Source: Salipiger mucosus DSM 16094 (GTDB lineage Bacteria > Pseudomonadota > Alphaproteobacteria > Rhodobacterales > Rhodobacteraceae). Taken from it: 64,000 bases of DNA. The position numbers and the translations under genes were made by a program. Within the stretch, counting starts at the first letter, position 1, and the number at the start of each line of letters is the position of its first letter. The stretch covers positions 423,712-487,711 of the forward strand of contig NZ_KE557275.1 of NCBI RefSeq assembly GCF_000442255.1, in the 5' to 3' direction. The notes under the pieces are model-generated. The model did no database searches, was not told the origin of the DNA, and saw only the letters and a list, made by a program, of their open reading frames with translations. This document shows positions 8,820 through 17,334 of this stretch, piece after piece.

Positions 8820-9879
8820 CTTCGCCCGCGTTCTGGATCGCCAGCGTGACCTCGGTCAGGTGCAGCGCGAAATCCGAGGAGAGGCGGCAGGGGCGGCCTT
8901 CGTCCAGCGCGTCCAGCAGCTCGGAGGGGCCGAGCATGAAGTTCATCGCCGCCGCGCCCCAGCGTTTGACCTTGGGGTGCGTGGGCTTCGCCAGACGGAG
9001 GCGGCGCGGAAAGGGATGCTCCATCAGCCGCCGCCGCAGCGTGAGGCGCCGGGCAAAGCGGACCTTGGCGGCATTGTCCCAGGCGGCGCCGCAGCTCAGC
9101 ACGCCCTTGTCGCCGACGATGCGGATCGAGTGGTCGTGCGGCGCGACGATCGAACAGGTCAGCCGCGTCACGGGCCCGTCCTCGAAGAAGAGCGTCGCGA
9201 CCGCGAGATCGGGCGCCACGGGCCCCGCGACGCCCTTGTCCGCCCCGGTGTCGGCCGAGGCCGCGACCACCGTGCGCACCGAGCCGAACCAGGCGATCAG
9301 CCAGGCCAGGTAATAGCCCGCGTGCTCCAGCGTGCAGCCGGTGCGAAACTCGTCCCCGGCGGGCCAGGGGGCGCCGCTTTCGCTGAACCAGTCGGCGTGC
9401 GGGGCCTGCGGGATGAAGCCGTCGTCGAGCTCGGCATAGATCGCGCGCGGGGTGCCGGCGATGCCCCGGCGCAGCGCCTGTCCCAGCGTCTGCGCGGCCT
9501 CGCCCAGCACCGAACAGGGCGCAGAGGCCAGCATCAGGCCGCGCTCGGTGGCCAGCGCGTGCAGGGCGCGCGCCTCGTCCATCTCCAGCGCCAGCGGCTT
9601 TTCCGAGTAGACGTGATGCCCCGCCTCGAGACAGGCGAGGTTCAGCGCGTAGTGGGCGGCCGGGTTCGTGAGGTTCAGGATCAGCCCGCCCGCGGGCGCG
9701 GCGGCCAGGAATTCCTCGAAGGTGTCGCAGGCGGTCAGCCCCCAGTGCGCGCAGAATTCGCGCAGCCGATCCGCATCGCGGTCGTGGACCGCCGCGACCG
9801 TGATCCCCGGCATGACCTGCAGCGAGCGCATGTAGAGATCGGCGACAAAGCCGCAGCCCAGCAGCGAGACCTGTTTCAT
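8698..9879 (-). CDS. Gfo/Idh/MocA family oxidoreductase with an aberrant C-terminal end
   Basis: NAD(P)-dependent sugar oxidoreductase. The start at ATG 9879 is supported by GGGGGTG upstream. Seen: LLGCGFVADLY dinucleotide loop at residues 5-15, EKPLALEMDEA near 90-100, and the C-terminal alpha/beta domain to LTEVTLAIQNAG near residue 345-350. From about 8830 the frame reads EDAGAQRPARG and further Arg/Gly/Pro-rich residues. That stretch is the epimerase gene read in the wrong frame, so the last 40 or so residues are artefactual. It is the second Gfo/epimerase combination in this operon, the other being the fused gene at 3633-5739. A role in making a rare sugar is inferred. Confidence 0.7.
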   Translation of the reverse strand: MKQVSLLGCGFVADLYMRSLQVMPGITVAAVHDRDADRLREFCAHWGLTACDTFEEFLAAAPAGGLILNLTNPAAHYALNLACLEAGHHVYSEKPLALEMDEARALHALATERGLMLASAPCSVLGEAAQTLGQALRRGIAGTPRAIYAELDDGFIPQAPHADWFSESGAPWPAGDEFRTGCTLEHAGYYLAWLIAWFGSVRTVVAASADTGADKGVAGPVAPDLAVATLFFEDGPVTRLTCSIVAPHDHSIRIVGDKGVLSCGAAWDNAAKVRFARRLTLRRRLMEHPFPRRLRLAKPTHPKVKRWGAAAMNFMLGPSELLDALDEGRPCRLSSDFALHLTEVTLAIQNAGEDAGAQRPARGLGAGRRNLGPARRPRRSRRARGPRGCGPRL

Positions 9880-10164
9880 CGGCACACCCCCATCGGCCGG
9901 CCGGACCCGGTCGCTCGGCTGGCGCGGCGCGTGGCTGTGACGATCATGTCGGTTCCGTATCCGATTCTTCGGCATCCCTGGCGTGGCCCTTTATGCGCCG
10001 CAAAATCTGTCGATAATTCGGCAGAGGTCGAAATCGTGCCACTGCAGCCGGTCGGGACGGGCACCTGCGACCTTCGCGCCACGGTCGGCATGGAATCGCC
10101 TGAATAACGGCATCTTTTCGCGCATTGTTTCGCTAGGATTTCGGCCGAGGGAGATGCTGTCGTT
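9880..10164. promoter_or_regulatory. Divergent intergenic region between the Gfo/Idh/MocA operon and the WecG-like gene
   Basis: 285 bases separating two divergently transcribed glycan operons, so promoters for both must lie here or be lost. The stretch 9985-10030 and the stretch around 10110-10140 are relatively A+T-rich. I could not fix a convincing -35/-10 pair. GAGGGAG at 10147-10153 is the likely ribosome-binding site for the gene starting at 10165. Confidence 0.35.
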
Positions 10165-10929
10165 ATGGAGTTCAACATCGGCGGAGCGCGTATTGCGGTC
10201 AACGTGCCCACCTGGGCTGCGTTGCGTGCGCGCGTGGCCGAACGCCTGGCGCAGCAGCAGGGATTTGCCCTTGCGACCATCAACCTCGACCATCTCGTGA
10301 AACTGCGGGCCTCGCAGCGGTTCCGCGTTGCCTATGCCGCGCAGGACTTCGTGACGGCCGATGGGCATCCGATCATGTGGATGTCCTGGCTGGCCAAGCG
10401 CCCGGTCGAGTTGATCCCAGGCTCGGACGCGATCCTGCCGCTCTCGCGCATCGCCGCGCGGCAGGGCGTGCCTGTGGCGCTGGTGGGGGCCACCGAGGTT
10501 ACGCTGCAGCGCGCGCGGACCTACCTCGAACGCGAGGTGCGCGATCTCGAGGTGGTCTGCACCATCTCGCCGCCCATGGGCTTCGATCCCGACAGCCCGG
10601 AGGCCGCCGACATCCTGCGCCAGGTGGGCGCTTCGGGTGCGGGGCTGTGCTTTGTCGCGCTGGGCGCGCCCAAGCAGGAGATCTTCGCTGCCGCCGGGCG
10701 CCGGCACGCGCCCGCCGTGGGCTTTGTCAGCATCGGCGCAGGGCTGGATTTCCTCGCCGGGGTGCAGCCACGCGCACCGGAATGGGCGCGGCGCTTCGCG
10801 ATGGAATGGCTCTGGCGCGCGATCAGCGATCCGGGCCGGCTGGGCCGGCGCTACCTGAGCTGCGTCGCGATCCTGCCGGGGCAGGTGCTGCGCGCCATGG
10901 TGCTGCGCTTCCGCTCGCGCCGGATCTGA
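10165..10929 (+). CDS. WecG/TagA/CpsF family glycosyltransferase (GT26)
   Basis: Family that adds a sugar such as ManNAc or ManNAcA to an undecaprenyl-diphosphate-linked first sugar. The 254-residue protein has family landmarks in order: ATINLDHLVKLR near 33-44, the VTADGHPIMWMSW block near 61-73, GSDAILPL, VALVGATE and FVALGAPKQEIF near 161-172. The last 40 residues include basic, hydrophobic amphipathic segments that usually hold these enzymes at the membrane. It stands alone on the plus strand, divergent from the Gfo operon and convergent with the SDR gene six bases away. The second sugar of the repeat unit is a reasonable assignment, but the sugar is unknown. Confidence 0.9.
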   Translation: MEFNIGGARIAVNVPTWAALRARVAERLAQQQGFALATINLDHLVKLRASQRFRVAYAAQDFVTADGHPIMWMSWLAKRPVELIPGSDAILPLSRIAARQGVPVALVGATEVTLQRARTYLEREVRDLEVVCTISPPMGFDPDSPEAADILRQVGASGAGLCFVALGAPKQEIFAAAGRRHAPAVGFVSIGAGLDFLAGVQPRAPEWARRFAMEWLWRAISDPGRLGRRYLSCVAILPGQVLRAMVLRFRSRRI

Positions 10930-10935
10930 GCGCGG

Positions 10936-11703
10936 CTAGAGACGCCGGGGTTTCCTGCGGCGCAGGAGCAGAGTGTCCTTGAGCTTGGACTTCAGGCCAC
11001 GCGGCGGCAGCACCTCGGTGTCCATCTCGAAGACCGCGCCGGTCAGCGCCGGGTCCATACGCAGCGCCAGTTCCACGCCCCAGGCGGCGGCGGTCTCGGG
11101 CGCCAGCCCGTCGGGCACGCCCATGCCGGTGCGCAACATGCCGGGCATCCAGTCGCCGATGACGATTTCCGGGAAGCGGTCGGCCAGGTCCGCGATCAGC
11201 GCCCGGGTCCAGATGCGCGCGGCGCCCTTCGAGACGGAATAGGCCGAGGACGCGGGCAGCGGGTTCAGATCGGCAAAGGTGGCGACGTTCAGGATGCGCC
11301 CGCGCCCGGTCTCGCACATGTCCTCGAGCGCGGCGCGCGTGCAGGCGACCGTGCCGCCGAGGTTCACCGCCACGGTCTGCATGAAGCTCGTGCCGCTCTC
11401 GTCGAGGATGTCGCGGCGCGGGTAGACGGCGGCGTTGTTGATCAGCAGCGCCACGGGGCCATGCTTGGCGCGGATTTCCTCGAAGGCACGGTCCACCGCC
11501 GCCGGATCGGCCACGTCCAGCGGCCAAGCGTGAAATCGGCCTTCGGCGGCTTCTGCCGCCGTCTCCTGCAGCGCTTCGGCGCGGCGGCCGAGCCCCACGA
11601 CCTCGAACCCCTCGCGGGCGAGCCCGAGGGCCAGCGCGCGGCCCAGCCCGCCGCCCGCGCCGGTGACGACGGCGATGCCGTCCTGCGGTTTGAGCCGGGT
11701 CAT
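10936..11703 (-). CDS. Short-chain dehydrogenase/reductase (classical SDR)
   Basis: NAD(P)-dependent oxidoreductase of 255 residues. It shows TGAGGGLGRAL (TGxxxGxG) at residues 15-25, NNAAV near 89-93 and YSVSK (YxxxK). The position 13 residues before the catalytic Tyr, normally Ser, is Thr (NVATFADL), which can substitute in SDRs. The start overlaps the stop of the GMC oxidoreductase as ATGA, and that gene overlaps the acyltransferase in the same way, so three enzymes are made from one message. Pairing of a flavin oxidase with an SDR suggests an oxidise-then-reduce epimerisation or a keto/alcohol interconversion on a sugar. This is inference from context only. Confidence 0.85.
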   Translation of the reverse strand: MTRLKPQDGIAVVTGAGGGLGRALALGLAREGFEVVGLGRRAEALQETAAEAAEGRFHAWPLDVADPAAVDRAFEEIRAKHGPVALLINNAAVYPRRDILDESGTSFMQTVAVNLGGTVACTRAALEDMCETGRGRILNVATFADLNPLPASSAYSVSKGAARIWTRALIADLADRFPEIVIGDWMPGMLRTGMGVPDGLAPETAAAWGVELALRMDPALTGAVFEMDTEVLPPRGLKSKLKDTLLLRRRKPRRL

Positions 11704-13268
11704 GCGGCGGCCTCCTTGGTGATGGCGTCGGCCACGCGCAGGGCGTTGGCCGCGATGGTCAGGCTGGGGTTCACCGCCATCGAGGTCGGCATGAAGGAGG
11801 CATCCGCGACCCAGAGGTTGCGCAGCCCGTGCGCGCGGCAGTCGCGGTCGAGCACCGAACGTGTCGCATCCTCGCCAAAGCGCAGCGTGCCGCTGGGATG
11901 GCCGAAGTTCAGTTCCGGCCCCAGACCCAGGAACAGGTGCCGCTGCCCCCGGAAGGCGCGGCGCATGGCGCGGCGGAAGATGCGGCGGCGCTGCAGCAAC
12001 TCGTCGTGAAACCGGTAGTCGACCGACAGGCGCTCGGGCGCATTGGGATCATATGTGACGCGGTTTTCGGGGTAGGGCAGGTCCTCCATCAGCCCGACGA
12101 AGATCTGCGCCTGCCCCAGCAGCCGCACCGCCAGCGCGGCGGGCAGCCGGGTGAGGTGGCGCAGCCCCGGCAGGCGTCGCAGTGCGCTGCGGCCGAGCAT
12201 CAGGTTCAGGTAGTGCACGATCTCGCCATAGGAGGCGCGGATGCCCATGGCCTGCACGGTGCCGAGGCGTGCACCCTCGCGGTGGTAGAGGTCGCGCAGC
12301 GACAGGGCCTTGGTCGCGCCGCTATCCGGCGTCCCGCGTGGCGGCCAAAGCGCCAGCATCTCGTTGAGGTGGAACATGAGGTTGCGCCCCACGAGGCCCG
12401 AGCGGTTGGCGAGGCCCTCGGGCCAGGCCTCGCAGGCCGAGGCGAGCAGCAGCCGGGGCGATCCCAGCGCGCCGCCCGCGAGCAGCACATGCGGGGCGTG
12501 CAGACGGTGCGTTTCGCCCGCGACGCGGATCTCGACGGCCTCGATCCGGTCGGGGCCGGCGTGCAGCCGCGTGACCTCGGCCCGGTCGATCAGCGCCGCG
12601 CGGCCGGTGGCCAGCGCGGGCTCGACCCCGGCCGAGCGGCCGTCCATCTTGCAGCGCCTCGGGCATTTCGTGCCGAGGCAGCTCAGGCAGCCCTCGGTGC
12701 GGTCGATGGCGGTATGCGCGTGGTACGGATGCAGCCCGGCGGTGCGGAAGGCCTGCGTCAGCGCCGCCTCGGTCGCGGTTGGCGCGGGTGGATCGCGCAG
12801 CGGGATCGGGGGCTCGTCCGACAGCGGATCGGGCGTGCCATGCACGCGGTAGAGCCGCGCCGCGCGGTCATACCAGGGCCGGAAGCCGTCGAAGCCGACC
12901 GGCCAGCCGCCGGTCGGATGCGGGCGTTCGGCGCTGTCGTCGAGGTCGTGCCGTTCGGGCCGTTCCAGCGTCGCGGCGTAGAAGACCGAGGAGCCGCCGA
13001 CCCCCGCGCCGAGCGGCGCGTAGAAGGTGCTGTCGATGCCATCGACGCGGGCATTCAGCGGCTGCGGCCAGAGCCCGCGCGCCAGCCGGGCCTCGGGGAC
13101 GAAGACCTCGGAGAGACCGTTGCGCTCGGTCCGGCGCCCGGCGGCGCCCTGTTCGAGGAAGAGCACCCGCAGCCCGGCCTCGGCCAGCGCGCGGCCGGCG
13201 GTGCCGCCGCCCATGCCGGTGCCGATGACGATGACGTCCCAGTCGGCATGCAGCGCCGGATGGCTCAT
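11700..13268 (-). CDS. GMC-family FAD-dependent oxidoreductase
   Basis: 522 residues. The FAD-binding loop VIGTGMGGGTAGRAL lies near residues 14-27. The C-terminal GMC/cholesterol-oxidase-like end reads DASFMPTSMAVNPSLTIAANALR. Around residues 193-206 is a Cys-rich insert, CLSCLGTKCPRRCK, with spacing C-x2-C-x4-C-x3-C. It could bind an iron-sulfur cluster or zinc, though related GMC proteins also carry cysteines here. ATGA overlaps on both sides (13265-13268 and 11700-11703) tie it to the acyltransferase and the SDR. No signal peptide, so cytoplasmic. The substrate is unknown; an alcohol on a glycan precursor fits the neighbours. The longer in-frame start at 13403 lies inside the acyltransferase gene and is not preferred. 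Confidence 0.85.
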   Translation of the reverse strand: MSHPALHADWDVIVIGTGMGGGTAGRALAEAGLRVLFLEQGAAGRRTERNGLSEVFVPEARLARGLWPQPLNARVDGIDSTFYAPLGAGVGGSSVFYAATLERPERHDLDDSAERPHPTGGWPVGFDGFRPWYDRAARLYRVHGTPDPLSDEPPIPLRDPPAPTATEAALTQAFRTAGLHPYHAHTAIDRTEGCLSCLGTKCPRRCKMDGRSAGVEPALATGRAALIDRAEVTRLHAGPDRIEAVEIRVAGETHRLHAPHVLLAGGALGSPRLLLASACEAWPEGLANRSGLVGRNLMFHLNEMLALWPPRGTPDSGATKALSLRDLYHREGARLGTVQAMGIRASYGEIVHYLNLMLGRSALRRLPGLRHLTRLPAALAVRLLGQAQIFVGLMEDLPYPENRVTYDPNAPERLSVDYRFHDELLQRRRIFRRAMRRAFRGQRHLFLGLGPELNFGHPSGTLRFGEDATRSVLDRDCRAHGLRNLWVADASFMPTSMAVNPSLTIAANALRVADAITKEAAA

Positions 13269-15295
13269 GAGCCCGCGCCCTCGGGGGTGAAGACCCGCGC
13301 GAAAAGCCCGCGCAGCGCAAGCGCGGCGCTGTTGGTCAGGTGGTTGTTGTCGAAGTAGTAACCCGTGCCCTCTACCAAGGCGTGGCAGGCCGCATCGTCG
13401 CACAGCCTCGGCCAGGGGTCGATCCAGCTGATCGCGCCGGCCTCTGCCATGTCCTGCCAGGGTGCGTCTGCGGCGTCCGCGCGGGCGGACAGCGCGGTGC
13501 GGGGGATCGCCGTCTCCGTCACCGGCGCGCGGGCCAGCGGCCAGCCTGCGTGCGCGGCCTCGCGCGCGGCAAGGCGGCTGTCGTATTGCGCGACCTCGGG
13601 CGGCTGGCGCAGGACGATGACCTCGTCGAAGTGGTCCAGCAGGCCCGAGACGGTCGTCTCGGCCGCCTCGGTCAGCGTCTCGACTTGCGGCACGCCCACC
13701 TGCCTCGGCGCCTCGGCCGGATGGATGGCGATGCGGTTGGCCTCGTCCAGCCCGACGCCGGTGCCGGTCGCGTAATAGGCCCAGCGGCCCACCAGCAGCA
13801 CCTTGTCGAGGCTGTCGAGCCGGGGCAGCGCCTGCCGGATCTGCAGGTTGGCCTGGGTGCAGGCGGTGTCCTGCGCCGGAGTGGCGGCGCTCTCGGTCTT
13901 GCGCAGGCCGAAGAGCGGTGGACAGCCCGCGCGCCAGAGAATCAGGCCCGGCGTGCCGGCCTCATGCGCGGTGCGATCGAGGCCCTCCTTCACGGCGCGG
14001 ACGTGGCTGTCGCCCCAGACCAGCACGCGCGGCGCGCCCTCGGGGCCGATGGGGCAGACCTCGAGCCCCATGAGCGGGCCTTCGGTCGGGCGATGGCAGC
14101 GGCTCCAGTCCTGCAGGAAGTCGCCCGAGGCGGCGATATGAGGCCGGACCTCCGCGCCGAACCGGCCCGGAAGGCCGTCTTTCACGTAGAGCCACCCGCC
14201 CACCGCCAGCATCGCCGCCGAGGCCGCCACCGTCCCGCCGAGGAAGACGAATCCCGGCAGCCGTGCGCGGCGCATCGGCGCCTCGACAAGGCGCCACGAG
14301 AGCCAGGCCAGCACCACCGAGACCGCCATCCAGGCCAGCGTCTCGGCCCAGCTGGAATAGCCGCCCCGCAGGTAGAGCGAAAGCGTCAGCACCGGCCAGT
14401 GCCACAGGTAGAGCGAATAGGAGATGCGCCCGAAGAACACCGGCCCCGGCGCCGAGAGCAGGCGGTTCACCGGGTTCATGCCGGTCCCGTTCGCCAGCAG
14501 CAGGACGGTCCCCAGCACCGGCGCCATGGCCAGCAGGCCTGGGAAGTGCCGCCCGGCCGGAATCAGCAGGACCGAAGCCAGCACCAGCGCCAGCCCCAGC
14601 CAGCTGAGCACCGCGTAGCCGCGCCAGCGCCGCCCGGTCTCGATGCCCCAGATGGCCAGCAGGACGCCCGACAGAAGCTCCCACGCGCGGAAGGGAAAGA
14701 GGTAGAAGGTCGCCGAGGGATGCGTTGGCGTGAGCCAGATGCAAGCCGCGAGCGAGGCCGCCCAGCATCCCGCAAGCGCCAGCAGCAGCGCGCGCCGGTT
14801 GCGCGACAGCAGCAGGATGAAGAGCGGCAGGAAGATATAGAACTGCTCCTCGACGGCCAGGGACCAGGTGTGCAGCAGCGGCTTGTCCTCGGAGGCGGTG
14901 TCGAAATAGCCGGCCTGCCGGTAGAACAGCACGTTCGACAGGTAGACCGTGGCCGAGATCAGCGCCTTGCCGTACTCGCGGAATTCGAAGGGCAGCAGCA
15001 GCGCCCATGCAAGCAGCGTGGTCACCGCGGCCATCGTGAAGAAGGCGGGCGCCAGCCGGCGGAAGCGGCGCATGTAGAAGTGCCGCAGCCAGATACGCCC
15101 GGTGGCGTCATACTCGCGCCAGAGGATGCCGCCGATCAGGAAACCCGAGATCACGAAGAAGACGTCGACGCCGACGAAGCCACCCGAGAGCCCCGGCACG
15201 CCGAAGTGATAGAGCACCACCGCGATCACGGCGATGGCGCGCAGCCCGTCGATCTCGCTGCGGTAGGGCAGCGACCTGTTCTCGGGCGTCGGCAT
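13265..15295 (-). CDS. Acyltransferase-3 (OafA/YrhL-type) with C-terminal SGNH domain
   Basis: Integral membrane O-acyltransferase of 676 residues for polysaccharide decoration. The first about 390 residues are the AT3 domain: SEIDGLRAIAVIAVVLYHFG at the start, GGFVGVDVFFVISGFLI, and about ten hydrophobic helices. The periplasmic C-terminal part is an SGNH hydrolase-like domain with VWGDSH near 428 (nucleophile Ser), a GCPPL loop and DNNHLTNSAA near 650 (the D-x2-H dyad). This AT3-SGNH layout is known from O-antigen and peptidoglycan O-acetyltransferases. It heads the operon acyltransferase-GMC-SDR. Confidence 0.93.
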   Translation of the reverse strand: MPTPENRSLPYRSEIDGLRAIAVIAVVLYHFGVPGLSGGFVGVDVFFVISGFLIGGILWREYDATGRIWLRHFYMRRFRRLAPAFFTMAAVTTLLAWALLLPFEFREYGKALISATVYLSNVLFYRQAGYFDTASEDKPLLHTWSLAVEEQFYIFLPLFILLLSRNRRALLLALAGCWAASLAACIWLTPTHPSATFYLFPFRAWELLSGVLLAIWGIETGRRWRGYAVLSWLGLALVLASVLLIPAGRHFPGLLAMAPVLGTVLLLANGTGMNPVNRLLSAPGPVFFGRISYSLYLWHWPVLTLSLYLRGGYSSWAETLAWMAVSVVLAWLSWRLVEAPMRRARLPGFVFLGGTVAASAAMLAVGGWLYVKDGLPGRFGAEVRPHIAASGDFLQDWSRCHRPTEGPLMGLEVCPIGPEGAPRVLVWGDSHVRAVKEGLDRTAHEAGTPGLILWRAGCPPLFGLRKTESAATPAQDTACTQANLQIRQALPRLDSLDKVLLVGRWAYYATGTGVGLDEANRIAIHPAEAPRQVGVPQVETLTEAAETTVSGLLDHFDEVIVLRQPPEVAQYDSRLAAREAAHAGWPLARAPVTETAIPRTALSARADAADAPWQDMAEAGAISWIDPWPRLCDDAACHALVEGTGYYFDNNHLTNSAALALRGLFARVFTPEGAGS

Positions 15296-15519
15296 CTAGA
15301 GGGGCCGTCCGTGGGGCAGGGGTGTCAGGGTCATGGCAGCACTCGTTCAGCGTCACGCCCCCACGCACGCCTGTTTTGTATAGCGCCGCCAATGGCCTCG
15401 GAACAAGCGAAAGCGCGGGCGCATCGCGATTCCGCGCAGGGCTGTTGCCGATCTGCGCGCTCTGGCGGCGGGGCTGAAAATCGCCCATGCTGCCCGCGAG
15501 CGGCAGGCAGGGACAGGCG
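15296..15519. promoter_or_regulatory. Divergent intergenic region (acyltransferase operon / hexapeptide acetyltransferase)
   Basis: 224 bases between oppositely directed genes, so promoters for both are expected. No convincing promoter boxes or hairpin could be assigned by eye. A GTG-free in-frame extension of the plus-strand gene to 15487 exists but adds only 11 unremarkable residues. Confidence 0.3.
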
Positions 15520-16026
15520 ATGACGGACGACGGCATTTCGGCGGAGGTGGCGGACTGGTCGCGCGAGGACGTGCGGCGATTCTGGGACCCGGGGCCCAAG
15601 CTGCTGCGCGCGCTGCGCCGCTACCAGGCGGCGCGCGCCCGGGGTGGGGCATTGGCGCGGCTTGCGGCGAAATACTGGGCGGCGAACCACCTCTTCTGGT
15701 CGACGATCTGCCAGAGCGAGCTGCATCTCAACACGCAGGTCGGTGGCGGGCTGCGGCTGACCCATCCCACCGGCATCATCGTCCACCCCGAGGCGCGGAT
15801 CGGGGTCAACTGCATGATCTTCCACCAGGTCACGCTGGCCGGTGCGGTCGAGCTGGGCGGGCATGTCGACGTGGGCGCGGGGGCCAAGCTGATCGGGCCG
15901 CTGCGCGTGGGCGATCACGCTGTGATCGGGGCCAACGCGGTCGTGACGCATGACGTGCCCGCCGGGGCCACGGTGGCCGGCATCCCGGCGCGGGTGATCT
16001 CGCGCGCCGAAACGGCGGCTCAGTAG
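15520..16026 (+). CDS. Serine-acetyltransferase-like hexapeptide (LbH) acyltransferase
   Basis: 168 residues. Left-handed beta-helix hexapeptides start at about residue 75: THPTGIIVHPEARIGVNCMIFHQVTLAG, then VDVGAGAKLIGPLRVGDHAVIGANAVVTHDVPAGATVAGIPARVI. The catalytic-type His is in HPTGIIVHP. It resembles the C-terminal half of CysE, but proteins of this size beside glycosyltransferases generally acetylate a sugar precursor with acetyl-CoA, so a cytosolic sugar O-acetyltransferase is preferred over cysteine synthesis. Its stop overlaps that of the convergent GT4 gene by 7 bases. The ATG at 15520 follows AGGACAGG. Confidence 0.8.
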   Translation: MTDDGISAEVADWSREDVRRFWDPGPKLLRALRRYQAARARGGALARLAAKYWAANHLFWSTICQSELHLNTQVGGGLRLTHPTGIIVHPEARIGVNCMIFHQVTLAGAVELGGHVDVGAGAKLIGPLRVGDHAVIGANAVVTHDVPAGATVAGIPARVISRAETAAQ

Positions 16027-17324
16027 CCCAGCCCGTCGAGCGGGCGGCCCGCCAGAACCGCCTCGTAGATGTCGCGTGTCTTCTCGCCCTTGAGGCGCCA
16101 GGGGAAATTGCCCTCGGCATAGGCGCGGCCGGTATCGGCCATCCCGGCCATCAGCTCGGGCGTGGCGCAACAGCGCTCCATCTCGGTGCGGAAGCCCTCG
16201 ACCATCGCGTCGAAGGGGGCCATCGGCACCCGCACGCCGCGCTCCTCGCCCGCAAGGTCGCCCGGCGCGCCGTAATCCGCGACCAGCACCTGCATGCCGC
16301 AGGCCATGGCCTCGATCACCACCCCGGCGCCCAGCTCGCGGATCGAGGGAAAGACGAAGGCGTCGCAGGCGCGCATCATCTTCGCCACCTCGGCCTGCGA
16401 GCGGCGCCCCTCGAGCGTGACGCGGTCCTGCAGCCCGTGCTCGGCGATCAGCGCCTCGATGCGCGGCCGCTCGGGGCCGTCGCCGACGATGTGCAGATGG
16501 TGCTGCCGCAGCGCCTCGGATTCGGCGAAGGCGCGCACCGGCAGTTCCGGCAGCTTGTAGGGCACGAGCCGCCCGGCATAGAGGAAGTGCAGCTCTCCGT
16601 CGCCGCTGCGCCGCCCGGCCGGCAGCGTGCCTTCGGCGTGGAAGATGGCCGGGTCGAAGCCGATCTCGGGGAAGGGCACCAGCCGCGCGTCCTCGACCCG
16701 GCGCAGATCGGCGCGGGTGTGCGAGAAGGCTGCCAGCACCGCCGCCGCGTCGTCGAAGGTGCTGCGGGCGTAGGGCAGGTATTTGTAGGCATCGCGCAGG
16801 CGGCGCAGCCCTTCCTTTTCGCGGGCCTGCTCGGCGGCGAAGGCGGCAGGCCAGTCCAGCGCGCCGTTGAGCGGACCGATGACGAAGGGCACCGGCACCT
16901 TGTGCGCGAGCCAGCTCGGCAGGGTCGGGGACATCGGCGTGATGCGGTGCACGATGTCGTAACGCCCGGCGCGCAGGTCGGCGCCGAAACGGCGCCAGAC
17001 GCCATGCTCGAAGGCGAGGTAGGGCAGGTAATTGAAGATCATCGAGGTCGACCAGCCGACTTCGTCCCCGCCGCGCAGGACGCGGGCGATGCGATACATC
17101 GGCCCCGCGATCCACTCGGTGTCGATATAGACCATCTCGGGCGCGTCGCCCGCCGCCTCGATGTTCTCGCGGTTGCGCACGTGGGTGGCGACGGTCACGT
17201 CGCAAAGTGCCGCGATCTCGCGCGCGTACTTGTAGCCCACGATCGGCAGCGAGGGCCACTCGGGGTTGCATTCGTCCGCGACCAGCAGGACTCGCGGTTT
17301 TGCGGGCGTGCCGTCTGCGGTCAT
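16020..17324 (-). CDS. Glycosyltransferase family 4
   Basis: 434-residue GT-B enzyme. The N-terminal acceptor domain opens VLLVADECNPEWPSLPIVGYKYAREI, a form seen in EPS GT4s. The donor domain has LHFLYAGRLVPYKLPEL near 225 and FVFPSIRELGAGVVIEAMACGMQVLVADYGAPGDL near 325-358, including the conserved glutamates. The chosen ATG at 17324 lies 11 bases after the polymerase stop, which makes a natural operon polymerase-GT4. An extension to 17417 would overlap the polymerase gene. The sugar is unknown. Confidence 0.9.
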   Translation of the reverse strand: MTADGTPAKPRVLLVADECNPEWPSLPIVGYKYAREIAALCDVTVATHVRNRENIEAAGDAPEMVYIDTEWIAGPMYRIARVLRGGDEVGWSTSMIFNYLPYLAFEHGVWRRFGADLRAGRYDIVHRITPMSPTLPSWLAHKVPVPFVIGPLNGALDWPAAFAAEQAREKEGLRRLRDAYKYLPYARSTFDDAAAVLAAFSHTRADLRRVEDARLVPFPEIGFDPAIFHAEGTLPAGRRSGDGELHFLYAGRLVPYKLPELPVRAFAESEALRQHHLHIVGDGPERPRIEALIAEHGLQDRVTLEGRRSQAEVAKMMRACDAFVFPSIRELGAGVVIEAMACGMQVLVADYGAPGDLAGEERGVRVPMAPFDAMVEGFRTEMERCCATPELMAGMADTGRAYAEGNFPWRLKGEKTRDIYEAVLAGRPLDGLGY

Positions 17325-17334
17325 CGTCCCCTGC

